From Chara braunii (taxonomy: Eukaryota > Streptophyta > Charophyceae > Charales > Characeae): 20,349 nt of DNA. Shown piece by piece: positions 1 through 9,433 of this stretch. Location of the stretch: NCBI GenBank assembly GCA_003427395.1, contig BFEA01000382.1:1276169-1296517 (forward strand), given 5' to 3'. The translations under genes and the position numbers were made by a program. Every line of letters begins with the position of its first letter. Positions within the stretch are counted from its first letter, which is position 1. A model generated the notes under the pieces. That model saw only the letters and a list, made by a program, of their open reading frames with translations, was not told where the DNA came from and did not search any database.

Positions 1-105
1 CCCCTCCGCCCCCCCTTTTCGCCGTTCGTGGTTTTTCGGGACGTCAAAAAAAATTCTCTGACAGTTCACAGAGGCGTCCATCATCGAGTCCAACACGACG
101 ACCGT

Positions 106-680
106 CGTGTTCAACACGATGACGGTCGAGTGCGACCATGTCCATGACGTGTTGAACACGACCCCACCGCCGTGTTCAACACGATGACGGTCGCTGTCAT
201 CGTGTTGAACACGACCGAGGTGGTTCGCCACGACCCCACGGTCGTGTTCAATATGGTGACGGTCGTGTTCAACACGATGACAGTCGTTGTCGTAGTGTTG
301 AACTCGACGGCGGTGGCTCGCCGCCGTGCCGGTGATCGTGTTCAACACGACGACGGTCGAGCGCAGACATGTTCACCTAGAAAGCACTGTCGTGTTCAAC
401 ACGACGACGGTCGCTCATTGTCGTCTTCAACACGACCGCGGTGGCTGTCGTGCAAAGACGGGTATCGAGCGAGACACAACGACGGTCGAGCACGGACATG
501 TTGGACACGACCACGCCATCGTGTTGAACGCGATGACGGTGGCAGTCACGGCGTGCGCTTGTCATGTTGTGCAATGCGATGATGCGTCGTCATGTTCACT
601 GACCACGGCGACAGATCATCGCGTTTAACACGACAGCCGGCGGCTGTTCAACACGACATCGGTCGTCGTATTCAACAACC
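106..680. repeat. Irregular array of CGTGTT-S-AACACG palindromes
   Basis: At least seven perfect copies of a 13-bp palindrome with 6-bp arms CGTGTT/AACACG and a central C or G are visible at 106-118, 148-160, 171-183, 201-213, 264-276, 337-349 and 391-403. Degenerate copies occur near 243, 292, 421, 520, 626, 646 and 669. Copies with central C are usually followed by GATGACGGTCG or GACGACGGTCG, and copies with central G by ACC. Spacing is irregular, 21 to 54 bp. Open frames here (for example 172-582, rich in FNTMTV) are translations of the repeat. The array lies just 5' of a transposase-like gene, so it may be a subterminal binding-site array; that role is inferred. Confidence 0.85.
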
Positions 681-983
681 CCGGTCGACGTGTTCGAGCC
701 GGTCGCCGTGTCTCTTGTGCATCGCTTCTGTTCCAGACTGTGTTTTTTTCCCGCCTTCACGGGGCTGATCTTTTACATCAGCTGTGTGTGGCTAGCAGTG
801 GCCGCGCTGTACCACGTGTGTTGCACTTTATATATACCGCATGTGATCCATCTAGTTGCGGATTTGTTACTCATATACATGTCTTGTGCCAGTGGTCCAC
901 TGTTTTGTCATCGAGGAAACATTTTAAATGGTTTGTGGTGTGGGTATGCATCACGGCAAGCTGCCAGCACAACTTTAGAAATC

Positions 984-2939
984 ATGGACTGTGTGGCATC
1001 TAATGTACTGCCTAATGATGAATTTCCTCCGCCGGACCTGCCAATGTTTTCGCAAGATGTTCAAAAAACTCTAGAATCTCCTGATCATAAAAGGTCCCGG
1101 ATGGCTGCATGTGAAGAAACCACATGCGAAAGTGTATCTCCAGTCTTGGGCGAACCAGTGAAAACCTCTGATGCAGAAGGTTCGGAAGGTCAGGGTAGGG
1201 CCTGCTCCGGTGACAGAAACACATCTGATGTAGATCGTATCATGTGGGTGCCGAGAAGTTCGCTACGAGATTTCAAGTGCACAGGCCTTCTGTTTGGCGA
1301 GAGTGATGAAAATGGTTCGGAATCAGGTGCTTCGGTGTCATCTGACGCCGACAGTTCTCCAGACAAAATTGATCATCCACAAACTTGCGATAGTGATGCC
1401 ACTGACCTCTACTGTCGCAACGATATGGAGAATTTTGACGTCATCTCTGATTTTGATGACATTTTCCCAAAACGTTTGTCGTCTAAGAAGCGCCGTTATA
1501 CTTTCCGTGTCCGAATGCCGCGGTAAAAGAAGATTCTGCAAACAGTTCACAGAAAGCTCACCAAAAAAGCGCGTGGACAAGTTTGTTGTAAACAAAATTG
1601 TTGCGCTCGCATGACCATGAAAGACATCAAAGTTGTCCGGAGTGCATATTACTCTAAGGATCACAAAAGTAGAGATGCATGGTGAGTTGAAACGTTAAAG
1701 AGGTTCACCTTCGTGGAAGATGAGAAAGACATTGTACAACCTATTGTGGAAAAAAGAAAGGTGTGCATTAGTGCATGGTGTTTCACACTGGGTGTGTGCA
1801 GGAATAAATTTTTGAAAAAGAGGATGACTTTGTCAAAAGGTTACATTATGCCGGAGCATGGCAGCACTGGACTCAGACGCACATCTGCAACATATGCGAC
1901 GATATACGGGAAACTAAGCTCCTTTGTGCGCGACAATGAAGATTCCATGCCCAATGACATGAGGATCAAAGATAGGGAATCAAGAGTGGTTTTGAGATTG
2001 CCTGCTTGCTATAACAAGGTTGACATTTATAAGTTGTCAAGGTCACAATTTGACAACCTGAGTGTCCCTTCTGTTTCTCTCCAAGTTTTCTATAACATGT
2101 GGGGAACACACTTCTAGCATGTGAAATTCCATGAAGTTGATCAAAACTTTGCAAAATGCGAGAAGTGTGTTGAGTTTAAAGAATCTATCAGTTCTGCGAA
2201 GTTCGTACGTGTGCGTGAGTATTTTGTTTCGGAACGCGAAAAACACTTGGACTTGCAGCTCCAACACCGTGCTTCTTATGAGGTGTGGAAGGATGAGTCG
2301 AAGAGACCATGTTCCAACAGTTTATGCATCATTATTGACGGTATGGACCAAAGCAAGACGAGTATTCCACACTTTGGCGGAGAAAACAAGTCGAAGGCAT
2401 TCGCGAATATTCCGATGATGAAAACAAATTTAACAACTATTATCGCACACGACCGTTCACCGTCGGTCCATGTTCACACATGGTACCCTTGCTATCCACA
2501 TGATTCCAATAATGTGGTGTCATCCATTATGAAAGTTCTGCGTGACATACAGGCGACAAACGACTTACCCCCTAAATTGAGGATACAAGCTGACAAATGC
2601 TGGAGAGAAAACAAAAACAAATACGTTTTGTCTCTGGCCGCAACTTTGGTGAAATTTGGCTTCTTCAAAGAAGTCGAGTTCGGTTTTATGTTGGTAGGAC
2701 ATACACATACGGCCGTTGATGCCACTTTCAGTCATTTCTCTCGCAAACTGAAAATGCACGATGCTTATACCATGCTCGACCTCTTCAAACTCGTTGTCAG
2801 TTCCCAAAAAGAGCGTCCTTTATGCACATTCATGGACGAAATTGCTGACTGGCGGGGAGTTGTTAAGCCTTTCCTGGTCAACAGACTGACCAGCCATACT
2901 AAGCCACATTTGATGTCGTTCTTTTCGTTTATATTCTAA
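984..2939 (+). pseudogene. DUF7869-like (transposase-like) gene broken by three in-frame stops
   Basis: The first credible ATG is at 984. One reading frame runs to the TAA at 2937-2939, about 651 codons, interrupted only by TAA 1524-1526, TGA 1683-1685 and TAG 2115-2117. The N-terminal part (984-1523) is acidic and serine-rich and ends in a basic patch. A CCKQNCC cysteine cluster follows at 1584-1604, and a KCEKC pair near 2154-2168. The C-terminal core shows DGMDQSKT (D at 2337), IQADKCWRENKN (D at 2592) and GHTHTAVD (2697-2720). From memory these match the order of blocks in DUF7869 proteins found in many TE-rich eukaryotes (DGxDQxK, QxDNxxRENKN, GHTHEDID), thought to have an RNase H/DDE-like fold. 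The usual ED in GHTHED is TA here. A frameshifted continuation (about 2941-2985, ending KVYIVPKY) suggests a further indel near the 3' end. Upstream sequence (690-983) is open but has no ATG in a sensible context. Family assignment is by motif recall, not search. Confidence 0.7.
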
Positions 2940-2987
2940 TCATTTCGACACTTCTCTGCTCAAGGTTTACATTGTACCGAAATATTA

Positions 2988-3190
2988 AAATCCTCTTATT
3001 TTGTTTTAAAATTTGCCTTTTTTTCGGTTACTTTGTTAATCCTCATTTACAAAAACGTCGTTGCATCAAAGAGAAATGACCTTTTAAATCCTCTTATTTT
3101 GTTCTACAAGTTACCTTTTTTTCGGTTACTTTGTTAATTTCATTATGTTCACTTTTTACAAAACAGTTTATTTTTAACGAAAACGTCGTT
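2988..3190. repeat. Two-copy AT-rich tandem repeat, 98-bp offset
   Basis: A 53-bp segment beginning AAATCCTCTTATTTTGTT and ending CGGTTACTTTGTTAAT occurs at 2988-3040 and 3086-3138, exactly 98 bp apart with few mismatches. A second shared block, AAAACGTCGTT, occurs at about 3052 and again at 3180, so the second unit carries about 30 extra bases. The repeat lies directly 3' of the broken transposase-like gene and may belong to its 3' subterminal region; that link is inferred. Confidence 0.8.
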
Positions 3191-3296
3191 CTTACTTATT
3201 TCATCCATTCTTCGGCCCTTACCCGGGCAACTCCCTGGTCCTTAACTCGATATCCTTTCCCATTTTTATCCCCTCCCTCTTTTCTTGTCCCTTTTA

Positions 3297-4067
3297 TCAT
3301 CTTGCCCCTACTCTCGTCGGCTCATACAACCAGTACAGGTCATCTACGTAAGTCATTCCCCGGCTTACCTCTCGTCGAACAATGCCCCATAGAACCTCGT
3401 CGCTAAAAACCGAAGCCCTTGGTCTGGTGGTAAATACGGCGCGCAGGATTCGTAATACTTCATACCTCTGCTCACCGCTGAGCGACCCCATTTTTAGGAC
3501 GGCCCGATAATACTCTCGGTGGACCACCGCGTCTTCGAACGTCAGGTTGGCGAGGTCGGGTACAACCCACCTCACAAGCTCCAGCCCGCTTAGCCTTTCT
3601 AGTAAAAAGGGCGGCTATCTTATCCAAATGTTCTCACTAGGCAAATGGAAACTCCCGGCTATGGCTACTGTAAGGTTCGTCGTCACGTCATTAACTTTCG
3701 GGTCCGCGAATTCGAACCCTGCCTGCCACACTAGCTGCCATGCCCCCTCGAACATACTTAACGGATCTTCCCCTGACGCCAACAAGACTCCGAACGCCCG
3801 CCACCCATCCTCGGACATATACAGCCATCCTTCCGCACGCACATGTCCCCGTGGGTCCGGGTTCCACTCGCCATTTTCACCCGCGCGCCATTCAACCCTT
3901 GTCACCAGGTAAACCGTGTCTTCCATGAGCTCGACCCCGACCCAGTCCACCACAGGGCGCCGGCCCTCGCTCGTGGCGGGCAGGCTGATTTCTATCCCAC
4001 CAGTCACATCCCTTGGCGGCTCAATGCCCACCGGGCGGTCCTCAAGGAACATCCTTCTTTGTGCCAT
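3297..4067 (-). pseudogene. Unrecognised two-part family, copy 3
   Basis: The minus-strand ATG is at 4067 (MAQRRMFLEDRPVG). The frame runs to a TGA at about 3297 with one internal TAG at 3615-3617. The N-terminal part has the pattern P-R-D-V-x-G-G-I-E-I-x-L-P, then a W-V-G-V-E-L strand and GWLYMSEDGW. The C-terminal part starts at PPFLLERL straight after the TAG and contains YYRAVLKMG, EVLRIL, IVRREV and YVDDLYWLYEP. All of these blocks align without a gap across the stop with copies 1 and 2, so the stop interrupts coding sequence and is not in an intron. No signal peptide or membrane segment is seen, and no known family is recognised. This is the best preserved of the three copies, with a single lesion. 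Its 3' flank is pyrimidine-rich on the plus strand, like that of copy 2. Confidence 0.7.
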
Positions 4068-4279
4068 CGCGCGCCTGTCTTCGGTCTTTTACTTACGCAA
4101 TCCGTAATGATCCCTACAGTGGCCAGACATCCCATCCCTTGCTCAACATTTTTACGCCTGGCTGACCCGTATAGTACATATACCCTCTCACCTATGCTTC
4201 CCCGTAATTTCTCCCTCCCCCTCTTTTTTTCTCCCCTTATCCCCCTAACTTATCCCATTAGCTCGAGCTTTTCCCGTTC

Positions 4280-5033
4280 TTAATCGAGCCACAGTACTTC
4301 GAACAATTTAAACACATCATCATCCACGTAACAAGGTGTCGCTGCTACCTCCCGGCGGATTATGGCATCCCTGATTTCCGGGGCTACCTCTAACCGATCG
4401 TTCCTTTCTATGTCCAAAATAATGAGGACCTCCCATGCTCTGTCGCCATGGAAGGGCCCAAATTTCAGCGATGTTTTATAAATTTTTCCGTCAGCCATGC
4501 GCAATTCACGTGTATCCGTCTCATAGTGCTGGCCACCTCCGTGACGTGGTCAAAACCCCCAAACCAGTCAACTATGAACTCCGGTACCCAAGCCTTGATT
4601 TGTAGGCAGGGGGGTCTAAACTCCTTCCATCCCCCCATCGCGACCTTACTACTGACCACATCCCATCCCTTGTTGGCAAACTTCTCCCCCGCCTGTCGAG
4701 CCCTTGCCTCGACGTCCCCCAGAAGCCACATCAGGCTCTGCCCTACCGCAAGTGTGGTGCAAAACAAGTGTCATCCCTGTTCCGAGAGGATGACTGTCCC
4801 GACCGACACCTTCCTTCCACGATCTCCTCTCATCCTTCCTCTTCTCTTAGCGGGTTCCGGACACGTTTTATCCATAGGTATGACAGTTCTGGTACGATTT
4901 CGAGTCCTACCCAGTGACACGTGATCCCTCTCCATTCATTATCTGATGGTATAGACATTTCCACTCCCCCTTCGATTCGTCTCGGTTCCCACCCTTTCAA
5001 TGTGCAGTCCCTTACCTGGAGCTCCCGGGCCAT
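4280..5033 (-). pseudogene. Unrecognised two-part family, copy 2
   Basis: The minus-strand ATG is at 5033 (MARELQVRDC). The first segment (5033-4830) carries PRRIEGGVEMSIP and HWVGLEI, matching copy 3. The reading frame then changes near 4870. Past that point VGTVILSEQG precedes a TGA at 4771-4773, which sits where copy 3 has Trp (SEDGW), so a TGG-to-TGA change is likely. Reading continues at 4767-4465 with RQAGEKFA and VPEFIVDWF. A second frame change near 4490-4505 moves into 4504-4280, which carries KFGPFHGDRAWEVL, IIRREV and YVDDDVFKLFEVL. The copy thus has two frameshifts and one nonsense codon, the most damage of the three. Function is unknown. Confidence 0.65.
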
Positions 5034-5087
5034 CGTTTCCTACCTGCACATAGCCGACCACCCATTTCCCCGGGTTAGCCCCCCTTT

Positions 5088-5855
5088 TCAAAAGTCCCAA
5101 TACTCTATCTCGTTATCGTTCCCGTCATCATTGAAATCATCCTCCTCGTCAAAGAACAAGTCCTTCAGTCCTTCGAGGAAGGTCTCCCCCACCGCCACAT
5201 TTCGATAGACTATCCGCTCATGCACTGGGCTAGGGACAAAGGCATCCTCCGTGCTGAGGAGGTTCAATATCTCAGTCAATTCCTCTGCCCAGTTACCTTC
5301 AAACGGCCCCATTTCTGCCGACAATTTAAAGAAGTCATGTCGAGCGCACTGGTACAGCCTCAAGTGTGCCATCGACCGACATATTTGTTCCAATCTCTCC
5401 CTGGTCCCGAAGACCGCGTCCACCAAAAATGGAGGTAGCACGCAACTCATCGTCCTAAGAGCCTGTCTCATGTTTCCCCTATCCTCGAGCTCCACTCACA
5501 CCTCTACTTTGTCCATTTCCATTTCCGCTCGTTGACATGCCGCCCATACCACTTCTCGTTCCGCTTATCTAAACAACTGGTTCGGTGCCATTCCCAGTAC
5601 TAATCCTATTACCATTGCATTTTTTATCTCCTGGGATAGGTAGACCCACCCGCGGGCTTCCACCGTCCCCCGGAATTCTAAGTTCATTAAGCTCGGCGAC
5701 AGTCTCGTCAGGCTGACCTTAGTCCAGATTGTCTCTGTCCAGAGGAACGCGTCCTTTTCGTCTAGCATCACAGTTTGGTAGGCTGGCTCTAGGTCTGTCC
5801 ACGTTCCTTCTTCCGGGAGGACGACAGATACCCCCTCCTTTACGTCTATTGGCAT
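5088..5855 (-). pseudogene. Unrecognised two-part family, copy 1
   Basis: The minus-strand ATG is at 5855 (MPIDVKEGVSVVLP), slightly shorter at the N-terminus than copies 2 and 3. One frame runs to 5088 with two internal stops, TAA 5565-5567 and TGA 5496-5498. Between and after these stops the residues still align with copy 3: AEREVVWAACQRAEMEMD matches EGAWQLVWQAGFEFADP, and VLPPFLVDAVF matches PPFLLERL. The second part has FFKLSAEMGPFEGNW, EELTEILNLL and IVYRNVAVGETFL, then an acidic tail rich in D, E and N. The conserved skeleton of the family's second half is aromatic-aromatic-K/R, MG or FG, G, E-x-L-x-IL, I-x-x-R-x-V, then a terminal D-x-L/F-x-L. Role unknown. Confidence 0.65.
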
Positions 5856-5923
5856 TTCCGGACCACTAGAATATGTAGGAGACGAGAACTACCGCTACAT
5901 TCCGTTTTTCCGGCCCCGGTCCT

Positions 5924-5934
5924 GTTTTTATAAG
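5924..5934. promoter_or_regulatory. Possible TATA element between divergent genes
   Basis: The minus strand reads CTTATAAAAAC here, a good TATA box about 70 bp upstream of the copy 1 ATG. The plus strand reads TTTTATAAG, about 255 bp upstream of the first ATG of the gag-like gene. It is the only such motif in the 333-bp gap between the two start codons. Assignment is from position and sequence only. Confidence 0.3.
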
Positions 5935-6188
5935 AGAGCACCACACGGCCCCCTCTTGGTCAGACTGTCTCCCTGTCTAGATGAGAATTGTTTTTCAGAA
6001 CCCTCATCCGGGTCTCCCTAACCTTCCCTACCCATTTCCCAGAGGTTGCTACCCCATCGTACCCCCAATTGACCACCACCAACCGACATTCCTTTCTCTT
6101 GGTACAGGAAAGGAGGAGTGAGAAGGAAGGAGGAGCAAAGGAGACAGGAGAAGGAAAAAAAATCCAGGAAGGAGACAAGGCTCCAAGG

Positions 6189-7561
6189 ATGGTAAGAATA
6201 AAGGAAAAGGAGACGGCTGGAGAAGGAAGGGAAAAGGAAGGAGGAGAAGGTGAAGGGGAAGTAAGGCTAAAAGGGAGCAAGAGAGTGGAAGCTGATACAG
6301 GAAAGAGGGGAGCGGAGTGTGGAGAACCATCTCAATTGAGGGAAGAGGTGGAGGAAGGGCAGGTAAGTATGGTGGAAAAGGCTCAAAAGGACAGGAAGAG
6401 GAAATGGTGGAGGAATTATATGATCATGATGCTGCAGGATGATGACCTGCCAGTGAACTCCACATGGGATGTGAGATTTGAGAGGATGCTCCTCTCAAAG
6501 CCGGTGATGAGTTCAAAACACTCAGATAACTTGCAAAAGATGATGGAGCTGCACGAGATGTTGGATGAAAAGTGCACCGGGCTCTTCGAAGATTACGCAG
6601 AGGTTGCCAGGAAGATGGGGGAGATGGAAAGGGAAGATGGAATGAAAGAGGTTGGGAAAGACCTAGACACAATAGGGAAAGGACTCCCGGCAGACCTCAA
6701 GGGCAGCACTGAACTCTTCACTCAAGGGTTATTGGATTACATCCCTGGGCACTTGAAGGAGATGAGCAGGCTAAGAAAGAAGGAAGAAGAGAGGGATACC
6801 CAGGTGGCAAATTTGATAGGAGACATGGAAGGGATGAGGAAGGAAGTGGAGGAGTTGAAGAAGGGAAAAGAGGAGTTGCAGAAACAAGTGAGCACCTTGA
6901 GGGCCGCCCTGACTATGAAAAGCAGAGAATTGGAGGATGAAGCGACTGTAAGAGGAAGGGTAGAAAAAAAGGTGGAAGGTCTGTGCTCTGAGGTCAGTGT
7001 GCAAGGATTGGACCTGGACACTGAAATCTCAGAAAGAAAGAAGTTGGGACAGGAGTGAGATAAAATATGGGGTGAGATATTGAAAGGAATGGAAGGACTC
7101 AAATTGAGCCATCAGGGGAAAGAAAGGGAAACCGCAAAGATGGTGGAGTGCAAAGAGGGTGAAGAAGAAGAGCTACAGACTGAGGAAAGAAGAGAGGAGC
7201 CTCCTGCACCAGAAAGGGAGGAAAGTGAGAGTGTGGTCATTCCCCTGTCAAGACAGGGCAAGAGGCAAAGGGAATCTGAATTGGGCTCACCAGAAGGAAT
7301 TGAGGGTAGGGCTGAGACTTCAACCCAGCCAGACATAAAGAAGATAAAGCCCAATTGGTTGGAAAAATGTGCTTCTTCTGCACTCAGGAAGGGCATCTCA
7401 GGGATGATTGTTCCATTCCGGCAGTATATATCAAGGAAGGAAAGACCAAATATGATAATCATAAGAGATTGGTGGCCTGCACGGGGCAGATCATTCTCAG
7501 GATACTCAAGGGAGGCAAGGTAGCACTCCACAGGATACTGGGACTGCCGATTGATTTATAG
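6189..7561 (+). pseudogene. Gag-like protein: coiled coil plus CCHC zinc knuckle, with one stop and one frameshift
   Basis: The first ATG in the long open frame is at 6189; the frame is already open from about 5988 without an ATG. The N-terminus is rich in E, G, K and R. A more folded block follows (KRKWWRNYMIMMLQDDDLP, then NSTWDVRFERML), then a long coiled coil with heptad-like spacing (about 6770-7050). A TGA at 7056-7058 interrupts the frame, but the same frame reopens at once and runs to 7523 through another E-rich segment and KKIKPNWLEK. There a -1 step in the A5 run 7363-7367 gives MCFFCTQEGHLRDDC, a perfect CX2CX4HX4C zinc knuckle, with an open frame to the TAG ending at 7561. CCHC knuckles at the end of a coiled-coil protein are typical of LTR-retrotransposon Gag. 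No protease, reverse transcriptase or integrase follows. It may be a Gag-only nonautonomous remnant or, less likely, a domesticated gene. The plus strand is strongly purine-biased throughout. Confidence 0.65.
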
Positions 7562-8220
7562 ATAGGAGTAAGTAGATGTTTCTGAGTAAATCGTAACTCG
7601 TATTGGCGTGTAAAACAGTTATGAGTGGGAGAAAAAGTAATTTAGAGCATGTGGTATGTGCTTTCTTCTTCAGTTAAGTACGAGAAAGGTGAGAGACATG
7701 TTGTGTTTCTTTCTTTAGAAAAATAAACAGACTTAGCATAGAGAGTAGTATACAAAAAGACATGTGAGGTATTTGAGGATTAGTAGAGGTGAGTGTCAAT
7801 TTGACTCTGTAACATATTTTGTATTTATATGTATCCTTCAGAGGGATGAGTTGGTGGACACGACGCACTTGTCACATTGTGTGTGAGCCTTTGGTTTGAG
7901 TCCCCTTGTGACCTAATATCTCCCTTCGTCTATCACTACTGGACTCTGTTGAGATTTAAAAAGGTGATAGAGGAAGGGGCGGATCTGTATTTCATGTGAA
8001 AGTTTGATGAGTGCTTGTGGAACTTCAGAGACTCGATTGTTTGTACATTTCATATTTTGAAACCTATGCTACGACATGGATAAACTCCTTTGAGTCCTAT
8101 CAATTCCTTTGCACAATTCTTTTGCAATCATTATAAAAGTGATGTTTTCTTCTTGGATTCGGACAAACAAAGAGTCAACAGATAATTATCATAAAAATAA
8201 TGGTTTTTCTTTATATAAAT
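7562..8220. other. AT-rich stretch without a gene
   Basis: Only short open frames are present and none has recognisable motifs. The region begins right after the gag-like gene and could be its 3' untranslated region or LTR, but I could not identify a matching terminal repeat on the 5' side. Confidence 0.5.
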
Positions 8221-8553
8221 AATATAAAATGACCCCGAGGTGCGTGCCTCACCGAGCTATGATCAAAGACTTTGAGGGCACAACCCTGAGTGGAAGCCTG
8301 GCGATTGCTCAAATTATGGAAACTTTCATTGATTTATTTAAAAAGCATCGTTCACCCACCTCAAGGGTTAACCTGAGAGCATAAATTACCAAGCCTATGG
8401 TGGAAAATTGACATCGTTGGGACGTAACCCCCAGTGTGGGCTGCTGACCTAGCATAACCGGGTAGCGGACCCTTCGACTATGACCTAGAAGAGGGACTAG
8501 ATGGAATGGTCACCCCAGTGAAGGAACGTATTCAGGTGGGTGTCGAAGGGGTC
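8221..8553. other. Structured noncoding segment with an 11-bp inverted repeat
   Basis: GACCCTTCGAC at 8468-8478 pairs with GTCGAAGGGGTC at 8542-8553, leaving one bulged G. The enclosed 63 nt include CACC/GGTG complementarity. Further small hairpins lie upstream: GAGG-TGCGTG-CCTC (about 8237-8250), CCCA-GTG-TGGG (about 8433-8443) and the palindrome GGTTAACC (about 8367-8374). There is no open frame of note. The sequence is more GC-rich and more foldable than its AT-rich neighbours at about 8160-8220. I do not recognise it. Confidence 0.45.
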
Positions 8554-8560
8554 GAGATTA

Positions 8561-8920
8561 GTCTTGAAATTTATATTTTTGAAAAGATAGAATGGATAAC
8601 CCATCGTTGCGCAACCGACGAGGGTAACCACCGATAAGCAACAACGTGGTGTGCCGCAGCTCCGGTCTTATAAAGAGGACTGTGGTGGGTCATGATGGAC
8701 ATTGCTGCCTCCTGTAATAGGCTTCGGGCATGACAACAGACAACTTTGGACAATTAATATCAAGAGTTGAAATGACCAAGATCTCGGTTAGGACCCGCGT
8801 TTGACGGGATGAGTTCGTACGCGAACACCAACCCCGAAAACAACCAACGAATACCTGGATCGAAAGTCTAAGGGAGTGGGGAAAAGAAAGGCGCGTTGTT
8901 ATACTTAACTATTTCATATA
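8561..8920. other. No gene seen
   Basis: Short frames only. A TATAAAG motif lies near 8668 on the plus strand with nothing convincing downstream. Confidence 0.4.
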
Positions 8921-8923
8921 CTG

Positions 8924-8999
8924 TAGTACAGATCAAGTATCCCCACTTCGAGTCATTCAATTATTTTATAATGTGGGAGACCCGGGTTAAGATCCTGGC
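8924..8999 (+). pseudogene. tRNA-like remnant (Glu-like 3' half)
   Basis: Positions 8982-8998 form a T-arm: stem CCGGG/CCTGG with one G-T pair, and the 7-nt loop TTAAGAT. It is preceded by GAGAC, as in tRNA-Glu. The B-box-like element is GGTTAAGATCC (8985-8995). A poor D-arm-like stretch TAGTACAGATCAAG lies at 8924. CCCAC (8942-8946) and GTGGG (8973-8977) flank a long AT-rich insert where the anticodon loop would be. No intact cloverleaf forms, so it is either a decayed tRNA or a SINE head. Confidence 0.3.
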
Positions 9000-9430
9000 A
9001 GTAGTAATGAAAAGTGAGGTGACAACGTCAATCCTAAACCACATCTCATCCCAGGATTTGAATTTGACGAATTGCTTGTCGAGATCCTTTTGTTGTTTGC
9101 ATATAGTTCTCCAAGCAACGGGGACGTCGCTTAATGAGGTCTGGGATACTGTCGGACCAAATACCCTTACAATGGTATTTGGGCATGCTTTTGCAATTGA
9201 CACAATGACGGCATCGGCTACATGACGGAGCCAGTTGGCATGATTCTTGAAATGATTTCCTCAGCCAATAAGGCCAGGATATACGCGCACGTCATTATGA
9301 CACGCACTATAATGGTTACGCTTGGTAGTAATGCCCGTCGGCAGAAGAAGCCGAGGGGGTACGATTAGGTTAGAAACTGTGTCAGGTACACCTACGACAC
9401 GTACTGACAAAAGTTAGAACTTGAAATTTT
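9000..9430. other. No gene seen
   Basis: The open frame at 8896-9225 begins upstream in the tRNA-like remnant and shows no motif, and the opposite strand is equally open. Nothing else is supported here. Confidence 0.4.
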
Positions 9431-9433
9431 TGA

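Noticed and set aside
172-582. 136-codon open frame rich in FNTMTV
   Set aside because: Translation of the palindrome array; no ATG-led nonrepetitive portion.
106-680. Repeated short palindromes could suggest a CRISPR array
   Set aside because: Repeat is only 13 bp and degenerate, spacing is irregular, no cas genes, and the setting is eukaryotic.
690-983. N-terminal extension of the transposase-like frame with a hydrophobic segment
   Set aside because: Begins at GTG with no ATG in a convincing context; composition differs from the acidic Ser-rich part that starts at ATG 984.
3297-3340. YVDDLYWLYEP (and YVDDDVF near 4310) resembles the reverse-transcriptase YXDD box
   Set aside because: Copy 1 of the same family lacks it, no other RT motifs surround it, and it lies at the C-terminal end of a short protein.
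5960-6330. Long Pro/Leu/Phe/Ser-rich minus frames
   Set aside because: Shadows of the purine-rich gag-like coding strand.
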